DNA of 64,000 nucleotides from Hyalangium ruber (GTDB lineage: Bacteria > Myxococcota > Myxococcia > Myxococcales > Myxococcaceae). The translations under genes were made by a program, and so were the position numbers. Within the stretch, counting starts at the first letter, position 1. Each line of letters opens with the position of its first letter. This document shows positions 16,718 to 24,281 of the stretch, piece by piece. The notes beneath the pieces are model-generated. The model saw only the letters and a program-made list of their open reading frames with translations. It made no database searches and was not told the origin of the DNA. The DNA is taken from assembly GCF_034259325.1 (NCBI RefSeq), contig NZ_JAXIVS010000018.1, positions 62,001-126,000 on the forward strand, written 5' to 3'.

Positions 16718-17680
16718 TCAGCCCTTCAGCCGGATCCAGACCGGCGCGTGGTCGCTGGGCTTCTCGCGGCCACGGTACTCGGCATCCACTTCCGCCGCGA
16801 CCAGGCGTGGCACCAACGAGGGCGTGAGCAGCAGGAAGTCCATGCGGAAGCCTGCATTGCGGCGGAACGCTTCGTGGTTCACCCAGAAGGAGTACACGCG
16901 CTCCTTCGGGTGCAGCTGTCGCGTGGCATCGACCCAGCCTTGCGAAAGCAGGCGCGCGTACTTCTCGCGCGTCTCGGGCTGCAGCACCGCGTCGAATCGC
17001 CACGTCCCCGCGTTGTAGATGTCGTTGTTGGTCGGCACCACGTTGAAGTCGCCCGCCAGGACCACCGGGAGGCCCGAGTTCATCAGCGTTTGAGCGTGTG
17101 CGATCAGACGCTCCATCCAGCGCTGCTTGTAATCGAAGTTGGGGCTTGGCACCGGGTTGCCATTCGGCAGGTACACCGACGCGATGCGCAGGCCGTGAAG
17201 GTCGGCCTCGAGGTAACGCGCCGCCACGTCTCCGGGGTCACCGGGCAAGCCACGCCGCACTTCGACGGGCGTTTCGCTGCGCGCGAGGATCGCCACGCCA
17301 TGGTGCGAACGCTGCCCGTGCCAGATGGCGCGGTAGCCGGCATCCTCGATCGCCTTGGCAGGGAAGGTCGCATCCCCCGTCTTGATCTCCTGCAAGCAGG
17401 CAACGTCGGGCCGCGTCTCCGCCAGCCACTCCAACAGGCGCGGCAGCCGACCCTTGACTCCATTGACGTTGAAGGTGGCGATCTTCAGTCCCTTGAGACC
17501 ACGGCGCGCGCGAGCTCCTTCATCGCGCCGCCGCGGGCCTCGAGCACCGGGCTGCCCAGCACGCCGAGTCCGCCCAGCCTGTGCCACGGGTCCATCGGAA
17601 CCGGGGCGCCGCGGTCGATGCCCACCTCGCGGCGCGTCGAGCTCCTTACCCAGCTGGAAGTTCAGGCCTGGCAGGTCCAT
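16718..17680 (-). CDS. xthA: Exodeoxyribonuclease III, translated from an acyl-CoA dehydrogenase start
   Basis: Residues from the CTG at 17488 down (LKIATFNVNG) match the whole of ExoIII: CLQEIK (metal Glu), GDFNVV (catalytic Asp), PSDHAPVW (catalytic His) over about 257 residues, close to the usual ~268. No ATG, GTG or TTG exists at the normal MKIATFNVNG start. The nearest in-frame start is ATG 17680, with a good AAGGAG, which belongs to a decayed acyl-CoA dehydrogenase. The predicted 320-residue product therefore carries ~64 extra residues (MDLPGLNFQLGKELD, then Arg-rich). ExoIII is an AP endonuclease and 3'-5' exonuclease in base excision repair. It may be functional as a fusion or initiate at CTG 17488. 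Confidence 0.8.
   Translation of the reverse strand: MDLPGLNFQLGKELDAPRGGHRPRRPGSDGPVAQAGRTRRAGQPGARGPRRRDEGARARRGLKGLKIATFNVNGVKGRLPRLLEWLAETRPDVACLQEIKTGDATFPAKAIEDAGYRAIWHGQRSHHGVAILARSETPVEVRRGLPGDPGDVAARYLEADLHGLRIASVYLPNGNPVPSPNFDYKQRWMERLIAHAQTLMNSGLPVVLAGDFNVVPTNNDIYNAGTWRFDAVLQPETREKYARLLSQGWVDATRQLHPKERVYSFWVNHEAFRRNAGFRMDFLLLTPSLVPRLVAAEVDAEYRGREKPSDHAPVWIRLKG
17489..17680 (-). pseudogene. N-terminal remnant of an acyl-CoA dehydrogenase (isovaleryl-CoA type)
   Basis: From ATG 17680 the frame reads MDLPGLNFQLGKELDA, the usual N-terminus of isovaleryl-CoA-dehydrogenase-like enzymes. After a one-base shift the same strand continues as EVGIDRGAPVPMDPWHRLGG, then LGVLG, and GGAMKELARAVV, matching the next conserved stretch (DR..PMDLW.K.G.LG.LG and GGAGM..LA..VV), and then stops at TGA next to the start of the ExoIII core. 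About fifteen residues are missing at the shift. Only ~60 of ~390 codons survive. Confidence 0.65.
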
Positions 17681-17685
17681 GGAGT

Positions 17686-17691
17686 CTCCTT
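17686..17691 (-). promoter_or_regulatory. Ribosome binding site AAGGAG before ATG 17680
   Basis: AAGGAG sits 5 bases upstream of the ATG of the dehydrogenase remnant. It appears intact and now precedes a frame that leads into exonuclease III. Confidence 0.6.
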
Positions 17692-17802
17692 GGCTGCCGT
17701 AAGGATGCCCACGCAGTTTCGGCAGTGCCACCGCGCTCCCGCGTACACAAGAAATTCGCGGAGGAGCGACTACACTCCCCGAGAACTGGTCCAGGGGGCC
17801 TC

Positions 17803-18789
17803 TTGAGCAACGACATCTTGGCTGCACCCGAGCCAGCGCCCACCGAGACGCCGTGGGCGCTCGCACAACGCTTGGTGGAGCAGGGCCTCCCGGCCCCCAC
17901 CGTGCGCGAGCGACTGCTGCAGGCGGGCCTGCCGGACGAGGATGTGACGACGCTGCTGCGCGCGCTGCGCCTGAAGTCCGTGGCGGGCCCTGGGGAGCGG
18001 CGCGGACCGGCCCAGGAGCCCAGTGAGCTGGGCGTCCTCGTGGGGGTGGTGAAGGCGGGGCTGGCCGCCAACACCTTCCTCGCCACGGGAGAGACCGGCG
18101 CGGGGAAGCAGGCGCTGCGCGACCTCATGCAGGTGACCCACGGCTTCATGGGCGCAGAGCTGGTCGATGCACCCGTGGTGCTCGAACCGATGAAGGGAGC
18201 GCCCTCGGCGCAGACTGCCCCGGAGGCGGCTGCCTTCGAGGTGGCGGACGGCACGCCGCGCTGTCGGGTACACCCACAGTTGCCCTCGATAGGCACCTGC
18301 CCACGCTGTGGCGCCCTGGCGTGTTACACCTGCGCGCCGAAGAAGGGCTTCAGCACCACCGGGTTCTGCGCCGCCTGCGAGCGGCACCCCGCGGTGCATG
18401 AGGACCGGGTGCGAAAGGCCGCTCGGCTCCTGGGGATGGCGGTGGGCCTGGAGGCCGCGCTGCTCCTGGCGCTCATGCTCTTCGCTCCGCTGCTCGATAC
18501 GTTCCAGCGCTCCTGGGAGCTGCCCATGGCCTTCGAGGTGGCGCTGAGCCTGCCCTTCGTCGCGCTGGGCCTGGCACAGGGGCTCGTGCGTCACCCGTGG
18601 CCCGGAGCCGCGGGCGTCATCCTCTCGGGCGGGTTGATGCTCGCCACCCTCTTCACCGCCCAAGGAGAGGTGCCTGCTGAACTCCTTCTGCTCCTGATCG
18701 CCCCCATGGCCGTCATGCTCTTCGCGCTCGAGCGGCTGACCACGCGACGCAAGGACTGGCGCGAGGTGTCGGGCATGAAGGCGACCTGA
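17803..18789 (+). CDS. Zinc-finger membrane protein
   Basis: Taken from the TTG at 17803 (328 residues), since the frame upstream reads into the dehydrogenase remnant. Residues ~150-190 carry a B-box-like set of Cys/His ligands (CRVHP, CPRCGALACYTC, CAACERHP). Four hydrophobic helices follow between ~205 and ~315 (AVGLEAALLLALMLFAPLL and others). N-terminal residues ~10-60 are acidic/Leu-rich. This domain order (soluble helical part, B-box, TM bundle) recurs in myxobacterial hypothetical proteins. Function unknown. Confidence 0.7.
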   Translation: MSNDILAAPEPAPTETPWALAQRLVEQGLPAPTVRERLLQAGLPDEDVTTLLRALRLKSVAGPGERRGPAQEPSELGVLVGVVKAGLAANTFLATGETGAGKQALRDLMQVTHGFMGAELVDAPVVLEPMKGAPSAQTAPEAAAFEVADGTPRCRVHPQLPSIGTCPRCGALACYTCAPKKGFSTTGFCAACERHPAVHEDRVRKAARLLGMAVGLEAALLLALMLFAPLLDTFQRSWELPMAFEVALSLPFVALGLAQGLVRHPWPGAAGVILSGGLMLATLFTAQGEVPAELLLLLIAPMAVMLFALERLTTRRKDWREVSGMKAT

Positions 18790-18799
18790 GGCGGCGCGC

Positions 18800-18991
18800 G
18801 CCCCATGCGCCCGGCAGGTGGCTTGTACACGGCCATGGGGTGCCCCCAAGCCGCTCGGCCAGGGCCTGCATCGAGAGCTGTCGAAGCCCCTCGCCGCGGG
18901 CGAGCTCGACGCCGGCCGCCACCACGAGCGAGCGGGAGCGTCGTGGACGAGGCGCGCGAACTCGGCGTGGCTTGCGCTCCTGGGAAGGCAT
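18800..18991 (-). pseudogene. Truncated, frameshifted TetR-family regulator
   Basis: The minus strand reads a basic N-terminus (RKPRRVRAPRPRRSRS) and then LVVAAGVELARGEGLRQLSM and QALAERLGG, a typical TetR helix 1-2. The frame then shifts, and the next frame carries PMAVYKPPAGRMG, matching the recognition helix (VxPMAVYxHV). No ligand-binding domain follows, and the convergent gene ends at 18789. It cannot be functional. Confidence 0.6.
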
Positions 18992-19019
18992 GCGCTCGAG
19001 CCTGGTCGCGCAGGAGGGC

Positions 19020-19099
19020 TGAAAGGGGCCCGCGCCTCCGCCCGGACGCATGGGAGGAGGCGTCAGGAGGGTTCAGACCCGTTGTCCGTCTGGCGTGAT
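19020..19099. repeat. Direct repeat, copy 1 (~79 bp)
   Basis: Matches 21342-21420 in the same orientation with about nine differences in ~79 bases, sharing blocks such as AAGGGGCCCGCGCCTC and CGGACGCATGGGAGG. It lies between the TetR remnant and the CotH-type gene. Confidence 0.75.
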
Positions 19100-19361
19100 C
19101 CACCGGCTCGGCCGTTCTTCCCCCTCTTCTCGTCTCAGACGAGGCACGACGAGCAATTACGAATAATCTTCCTCCTTTGACACCAGCCGTGTCCCGAATG
19201 GGAACGCGAGCGGTCTACCCTTTGTCCACCTCTGGAGAGTGTCAGTGCCCTGGAAGGCAGGTGAGATGCTCGCCAGGCTGGGCATGCCCTTTGAACCCTC
19301 CCCGCTGTCAGGCGGAGCACAGAGCTTTGTCTTGGCGCCTGCTCTTCGGGGAGAGGAATCC

Positions 19362-21164
19362 ATGCGTTCAATTCTGGTCGCTATCCTGGGAGCGCTGCTG
19401 CTCGCCTCCTGTGAGTCCACGGGAAACCACGCTCGCGAACCCGAGGAGCTCCCCGAGGTGGAGCCCGGACCGCAAGCGCCTGAGTCGCCCGCGCAGCCCG
19501 CTCCCCTCGAGCCGCCTTCCCCTCCCGAGTCGCCCACACCACCCGAGCCGCCGGCGCCGGAGCTCCCTTCGACTCCTCCTCCGCCGACTTGGCCCGCGTT
19601 GCAGTCGCAGGTGGAGCACTTCGAGATTTTCTTCGATCAAGCCACCTGGAAGCTCATCACCCAGCCCAGCACCGCGAAGGCCTACGCTCCCGGCCGCTTC
19701 AAGGCGCGCGGGGTGGAGTACGAAGTCGGGGTGCGTCTGCGCGGGGATCAGGCCCGTGAACACCCCAAGCTGAGCTGGAAGGTGGAGCTGCCCGACGGGA
19801 TCAAGCTCGATGGCGCCAGGCGGTTCAACTTCATGGCCGAGTGGCTGGATGCGGGCCTGCTCGGCGATGTCTTCTCCTATGAGCTGATGACGGGCGCGGG
19901 AGCCCTCGCTCCCCGGGCGCGCTACGCCACCCTCTCGGTGAATGGCAAGTTCGAGGGGATCTTCACCATGGTGGAGCAGGTGGACAAACCATTCCTGAAG
20001 GTCCACGGCCTGTCCTCCGACGGGAGCATCTACCGGTGTGGCGCTCGCGACTGCGAGATGAAGATCACCCCGAAGGCGCACTACCAATATCCCTGGGACA
20101 AGAAGACCAACGAGGACCAGCCCTGGGATGACCTGAATACCTTCCTCAATAAGGTGTCGCGCACCCCCGAGCACGAGTTCGAGGATTTCCTCCGAGAGAG
20201 CCTCGAGCTGGATGAGTACCTGCGCTACATGGCCGCCGGAGTGCTCATCAGCATCAGCGGCATTGACGACTCAGGCAGCTATCTGGTGCGCGATCCGGAG
20301 CGGGGGAAGTGGCACTACGTGCCCTGGGATCTCAACAACAGCATGCTGATGTACTACCGCATGGAGCAGGTCGGCGCCGTTCCGATCACGACGATGCCCA
20401 TTCCTGCCTTCACCGCCTACGACACGCGGATGGAGCGGATCTACCAACACAAGGAGAGCAAGTTCGGTGGGGCGCACCTGCCCTTCAGCGCGCTGAGCCA
20501 GCGCATCTGGGATCGTCCCGCCCTCCGCCATCGGGTGCTCGACTACGTAGAGGAGTTGCTGAACACCGTCTTCACCGAGGAGGCGGTGGCCCAGCGCGTC
20601 GACGGCCAGCACGCAATCATCCGGGAGCTGTTGCCGAAGGACCCCTATGTCCTGCTCCCGCAGGCCCATTACGCCCCCGAGTACCTCAAGCGGTACGTCG
20701 CGGGCCGGCGGGCCTTCCTCCTGGCGCAGATCCCGCTGGAGCGGCGCCGCGGCGAGGGAGGCGTGGTCATCAACAGCTTTGGCATCCTGCCGGGCACGGC
20801 CGTCAACGCCGAGGGGTCCGCAGAGGGCTATATCGACCTCTACAACCGCGAGGACACGCCCGTGAACGTGGGAGGGATGACCGTCACTGATCAGCTGAGC
20901 CGCCAGTTCAAGCACCGGCTGCCCCAGGGGTTGGTCGTGCCAGCCCACGGGACGCTGCGGCTCATCGCGGACGGAAGACCCAGCGCTGGTCCAACCCATC
21001 TGCCTTTCAAGCTCCAGACCCGAGGCGGCGAACTGGGGCTCTTCGACGGCAACCGGATGACCGGGGTGGTGGACCTCACCTTCCATGCGCCGCTGACTCC
21101 AGGCCAGGCCTATGGGCGCCTGCCGGACGGGGCGGAGAGCTGGGGCTGGCGTCCGGCGCAGTGA
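19362..21164 (+). CDS. CotH-kinase-family lipoprotein with C-terminal lamin-tail-like domain
   Basis: A 600-residue protein starting at ATG 19362, whose signal ends in a lipobox (ALLLASCEST). A proline-rich linker covers residues ~25-80. The CotH kinase-like domain (about 90-480) shows RRFNFMAEWLDAGLLGDVFS, a VDKPFLK strand, and a DDSGSYLVRDPE ... YVPWDLNNS block typical of spore-coat CotH. CotH proteins are atypical protein kinases that phosphorylate surface proteins. The C-terminal ~110 residues resemble lamin-tail domains (GILPGTAVNAEG, YIDLYNREDTPVNVGG). Flanked by two direct repeats. Confidence 0.85.
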   Translation: MRSILVAILGALLLASCESTGNHAREPEELPEVEPGPQAPESPAQPAPLEPPSPPESPTPPEPPAPELPSTPPPPTWPALQSQVEHFEIFFDQATWKLITQPSTAKAYAPGRFKARGVEYEVGVRLRGDQAREHPKLSWKVELPDGIKLDGARRFNFMAEWLDAGLLGDVFSYELMTGAGALAPRARYATLSVNGKFEGIFTMVEQVDKPFLKVHGLSSDGSIYRCGARDCEMKITPKAHYQYPWDKKTNEDQPWDDLNTFLNKVSRTPEHEFEDFLRESLELDEYLRYMAAGVLISISGIDDSGSYLVRDPERGKWHYVPWDLNNSMLMYYRMEQVGAVPITTMPIPAFTAYDTRMERIYQHKESKFGGAHLPFSALSQRIWDRPALRHRVLDYVEELLNTVFTEEAVAQRVDGQHAIIRELLPKDPYVLLPQAHYAPEYLKRYVAGRRAFLLAQIPLERRRGEGGVVINSFGILPGTAVNAEGSAEGYIDLYNREDTPVNVGGMTVTDQLSRQFKHRLPQGLVVPAHGTLRLIADGRPSAGPTHLPFKLQTRGGELGLFDGNRMTGVVDLTFHAPLTPGQAYGRLPDGAESWGWRPAQ

Positions 21165-21467
21165 AGGGGATGCCCTCTGGTGCCCCATCGAACCCACGGC
21201 AAGGCGGAAGCAAAACCCCATGTTGATGGACAGGCCGCGCCGCCCCAAGATCATTCGCTACTCCATGCCGGTTTATCCCGGCGCACTAAATGTTCGCCGG
21301 GCCCCGTCGTGACCGGCGAGACCACTCGCTCAGTGAGGCGCTGGAAGGGGCCCGCGCCTCTGTCCGGACGCATGGGAGGCGGCCTCAGGAGGGTCTCAGA
21401 CCCCTTGTCCATCTGACTGGATGAAAGCGGCTCGTTCGTCCTAGGGTCAGGGCAAGGAGAGTGACCC
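21165..21467. other. 303-bp intergenic stretch with repeat copy 2
   Basis: Contains the second repeat copy (21342-21420) and a 7-bp inverted repeat, CCCGGCG (21277-21283) and CGCCGGG (21295-21301), whose hairpin is not followed by a U-run. No gene is supported. Confidence 0.6.
21342..21420. repeat. Direct repeat, copy 2 (~79 bp)
   Basis: Second copy of the 19020-19099 repeat. This copy contains a perfect 13-bp palindrome GGGTCT-C-AGACCC (21391-21403) that is damaged in copy 1. It ends 47 bp before the RibD-type reductase start. Confidence 0.75.
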
Positions 21468-22139
21468 ATGCGGAAAATCATCGTCGGCGCCATGGTTTCG
21501 ATGGATGGCGTGATGCAGGCGCCGGGCGGACCGACCGAGGATCCGACCCAGGGGTTCAAGTTCGGCGGCTGGGTGATGCCTTATTTCGAGCAAGAATTCG
21601 GCGAGGAAGTCGACCGCCTCTTCAGCGAGAAATTCGATCTCCTGCTCGGTCGCAAGACCTACGAGATTTTCGCTGCGTATTGGCCGTACTACGACGAAGA
21701 CGCTCGCGATGGCGGCATCGCGAAGCACTTCAACGAGGTCAAGAAGTACGCGGTTTCGCGCTCGGGCGCGGTGGATACGAGTTGGCAGGGCTCCGTGCTC
21801 CTGCGCGACGTCGCCGACGTGAAGCGTCTGAAGCAGGAAGACGGGCCCAACCTCGTCACGCAGGGCAGCACAGAACTCGTCCATGCGCTCCTAGCCAACG
21901 ACCTCGTCGACGAGATGACCCTCTTCACCGTCCCGGTCGTTCTCGGCGGCGGCAAGAAGCTGTTCGCCGACGGCTCCGCGCCACACAGCTACAAGCTGAC
22001 CCGATCGCGCATCTCGAGCAACGGCCTCGTGATCGCCCACTACGAGCGCGGCGGCGAGATCAAGATCGGCGACACCGCGCTCGATAAGCCGAGCAAGGCC
22101 GAGGAAGCACGCCGGGAGCGAATGAAGCGCGAGGGCTAA
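21468..22139 (+). CDS. RibD C-terminal-type / dihydrofolate reductase-family protein
   Basis: A 223-residue protein. The N-terminal MRKIIVGAMVSMDGVMQAPGG and the LLLGRKTYEIFAAYWP block are typical of the single-domain RibD_C reductases, followed by GSTELVHALLANDLVDEM and PVVLGGGKKLF. These proteins are related to dihydrofolate reductase but are usually of unknown substrate. It has an AAGGAG RBS and starts 48 bp beyond repeat copy 2. The last ~25 residues (DKPSKAEEARRERMKREG) are an unusual charged tail. Confidence 0.9.
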   Translation: MRKIIVGAMVSMDGVMQAPGGPTEDPTQGFKFGGWVMPYFEQEFGEEVDRLFSEKFDLLLGRKTYEIFAAYWPYYDEDARDGGIAKHFNEVKKYAVSRSGAVDTSWQGSVLLRDVADVKRLKQEDGPNLVTQGSTELVHALLANDLVDEMTLFTVPVVLGGGKKLFADGSAPHSYKLTRSRISSNGLVIAHYERGGEIKIGDTALDKPSKAEEARRERMKREG

Positions 22140-22405
22140 AGGTTGCCGACGCCGTCGATCCGGTGAGCACCCGAAGCGCGTCACAGCCGTGATGGTGCGC
22201 ACGAGAGCGGCGTCGTGTGCCTAGGGAGTGGCCCCTCGGCCGGGGCTAGCCTCGGCTTCTGTCAGGGCAGGCCCAGTTCCGGCCAGATTGCCCCATCGGC
22301 GAGGGTATTTCCGGAATCGGACGCGCTCGGGTCGGACCACCGATGAGTTTTTCGGGCTCGCGGCGTCCAAGGGCCAAACGCGACCTCACCCCCTGGAGAT
22401 GAATC

Positions 22406-23284
22406 ATGACCGAGCCGACCACCCACACCCTGAAGGTTCCCGGTGCCGTGCTGACCTACGATGTGCGCAGGAACACCTCGAGCAAGGAGCCCGTCCTCCT
22501 CATGATCGGGTCTCCGATGGGCGCCGCGGGGTTTCGCACCCTGGCAGGGCACTTCACCGAGCGCACGGTTGTCACCTATGACCCCCGCGGAGTGGAGCGG
22601 AGCACGAAATCCGATGACAAAGCCGAGTCGACTCCCGACCAGCATGCGGATGACCTGCACCGGCTGATCGACGCGCTCGGCGCTGGGCCCGTCGACATCT
22701 TCGCCAGCAGCGGGGGCGCCGTGAATGCGCTCGCGCTGGTGGCCCTCCATCCCCAGCAGGTCCGGATGCTCATCGCGCACGAGCCGCCGTCCGCGCAGGT
22801 TCTGCCCGATCGCGAGGCGGCACTCGCGACCTGCCGCGCCATCCACGACACCTACCACCGCCGTGGATGGGGCGCGGGAATGGCGCACTTCATCGCCGTC
22901 GTCAGTCACAAGGGCCCGTTCGCGCGAGATTTTGCTCAGCAGCCGCCGCCGGAGCCCGCGATGTTCGGGCTGCCCCCCGAGGACAACGGCTCCCGAAATG
23001 ATCCGATGTTCGCGCACAACCTGCTCTCCTGCACGCACTACCAGCACGACTTCGGCGCCCTGAAGAAGGCGTCGACCCACATCGTCATCGGCGCTGGCGT
23101 GGAGTCCGAGGGCGAGCTGGCGAGCCGCGCGGCACATGCCGTGGCCGAGCGGCTGGGCTCGAGTCCCGTCATGTTCCCGAGCAACCACGGCGGCTTCCTG
23201 GGCGGCGAGTACGGCCAGAGCGGCGCCCCGGATGCCTTCGCCGCCAAGCTGCGGGAGGTTCTCGTCCAGGTTGCGTACACCTGA
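22406..23284 (+). CDS. Alpha/beta hydrolase
   Basis: A 292-residue cytoplasmic protein. The nucleophile elbow is ASSGGAVNAL (Ser near residue 100), the acid lies in the middle third, and a conserved SNHGGFLGG near residue ~258 provides the catalytic His. The family resembles bacterial hydrolases with RTVVTYDPRGVERS near the start. GGAG lies 8 bases before the ATG. It is followed 71 bp later by an unrelated gene. Substrate unknown. Confidence 0.85.
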   Translation: MTEPTTHTLKVPGAVLTYDVRRNTSSKEPVLLMIGSPMGAAGFRTLAGHFTERTVVTYDPRGVERSTKSDDKAESTPDQHADDLHRLIDALGAGPVDIFASSGGAVNALALVALHPQQVRMLIAHEPPSAQVLPDREAALATCRAIHDTYHRRGWGAGMAHFIAVVSHKGPFARDFAQQPPPEPAMFGLPPEDNGSRNDPMFAHNLLSCTHYQHDFGALKKASTHIVIGAGVESEGELASRAAHAVAERLGSSPVMFPSNHGGFLGGEYGQSGAPDAFAAKLREVLVQVAYT

Positions 23285-23355
23285 GCCAGAACAAGAGCGC
23301 CGAGGGCCGGGCAGGGAAATTGCCCACGGGTGGGCGGGCCTCAAGAATCCGCGGC

Positions 23356-24249
23356 ATGCCCACTGTGAAGGTGCCCGTCGGCGAACACCTCTATGTCTGG
23401 ACGAACCGCGCCCAGAACGAGCCTCCGGACTCGTGCCTCATCTCCTCGCACGGTCTGAAGTACATGGTGAACATCGCCCGCAGTGCCTCCTTCGAGGTAC
23501 CGCGGGGCACGCGGATCATCTTCTATGCCGACGAGAACCGCTTCCTCAAAGACCCCGGCATCCAGAGCATGCTCGAGCGCCGCTACGCGGAAGCCGAGAC
23601 ATTCGAAGCGGGCGAGGACTGCCCCAACTACGAGCTGACGAAGTTCCAGGGCTACCACACGGGCATGGTGGGCACGATGCTGCCCATCTTGAAGAAGCTC
23701 CATCTGAAGCTGGGTGGCATCTCCGCGCAGGAGCAGACGGGCTGGGAGACCTATGCCGCCATCATCGCGTCGATGGACACCCTACGAAACGACTCCCGCG
23801 TGGAGCGCACCACCCAGCGCCAGACCCTGAATCAGGTGACAGGCAGGATCCGTCAGCTCGACAGTCAGGCCACACATTATACCAACCTGGAGACCACGCT
23901 CTCCCAGGCCCCGTATGAGGATCTGCTCGAGCAGGCCGCGCTCCGCTGGACCCGGATCGCGAAGCAGACCGCCATCGATGATGGGCGGATGCTGAAGGTC
24001 AGCCGCGATGCCCTGAAGAAGGAACTGCAGCGGCTCAACGAGATTCTCTACAACCCGCCCATGGACATGGTCACGGTCCGCTACCGGCCCTTCAAGTTTG
24101 CCATCAGCCTGAAGCAGGCGGTGACGGCGCTCCGAGGTGCGGGGTACAACTATCGGGAGATCCACTGCTCCTTCTGCCGTGGCAGCTTCGCCGACGGCGT
24201 CGCCGAGGCGTTCGGCCAGGACCGCTCGATGAACGCTCGGCTCAAGTAG
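23356..24249 (+). CDS. Uncharacterised protein with Stv-like N-terminal domain
   Basis: A 297-residue protein starting MPTVKVPVGEHLYVWTNRAQ. Residues 1-130 (SCLISSHGLKYMVN, RIIFYADENRFLKDP, CPNYELTKFQGYHTG) recall, from memory and without a search, the domain annotated as putative adhesin Stv. The middle ~90 residues are a predicted helical coil (VERTTQRQTLNQVTGRIRQL). No signal peptide is seen. The last third contains HCSFCRGSFADGVAEAFGQD, with two Cys three residues apart. Not recognised with confidence; it ends 32 bp from the convergent kinase gene. Confidence 0.6.
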   Translation: MPTVKVPVGEHLYVWTNRAQNEPPDSCLISSHGLKYMVNIARSASFEVPRGTRIIFYADENRFLKDPGIQSMLERRYAEAETFEAGEDCPNYELTKFQGYHTGMVGTMLPILKKLHLKLGGISAQEQTGWETYAAIIASMDTLRNDSRVERTTQRQTLNQVTGRIRQLDSQATHYTNLETTLSQAPYEDLLEQAALRWTRIAKQTAIDDGRMLKVSRDALKKELQRLNEILYNPPMDMVTVRYRPFKFAISLKQAVTALRGAGYNYREIHCSFCRGSFADGVAEAFGQDRSMNARLK

Positions 24250-24281
24250 CTCACCTACCGGCACTTCTCCTTTGAACCTGG

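Larger units (their letters stand above)
18790..19361. other. 572-bp intergenic stretch holding TetR debris and repeat copy 1
   Basis: No intact gene is seen. On the minus strand it holds a truncated, frameshifted TetR N-terminus (18800-18991). A direct repeat copy is at 19020-19099. The last ~120 bp precede the CotH-type gene and probably contain its promoter; no clear -35/-10 pair stands out. Confidence 0.6.

Noticed and set aside
17581-17802. Longer N-terminus for the zinc-finger protein
   Set aside because: This part of the frame overlaps the dehydrogenase remnant and its RBS on the other strand and has no start signal.
21277-21301. CCCGGCG/CGCCGGG hairpin as a terminator for the CotH gene
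   Set aside because: Short stem, 11-base loop and no U-run; it is also 113 bp from the stop.
22262-23344. Minus-strand frame opposite the hydrolase gene and its upstream gap
   Set aside because: No RBS or recognisable domain; sense strand has a clear alpha/beta-hydrolase elbow.
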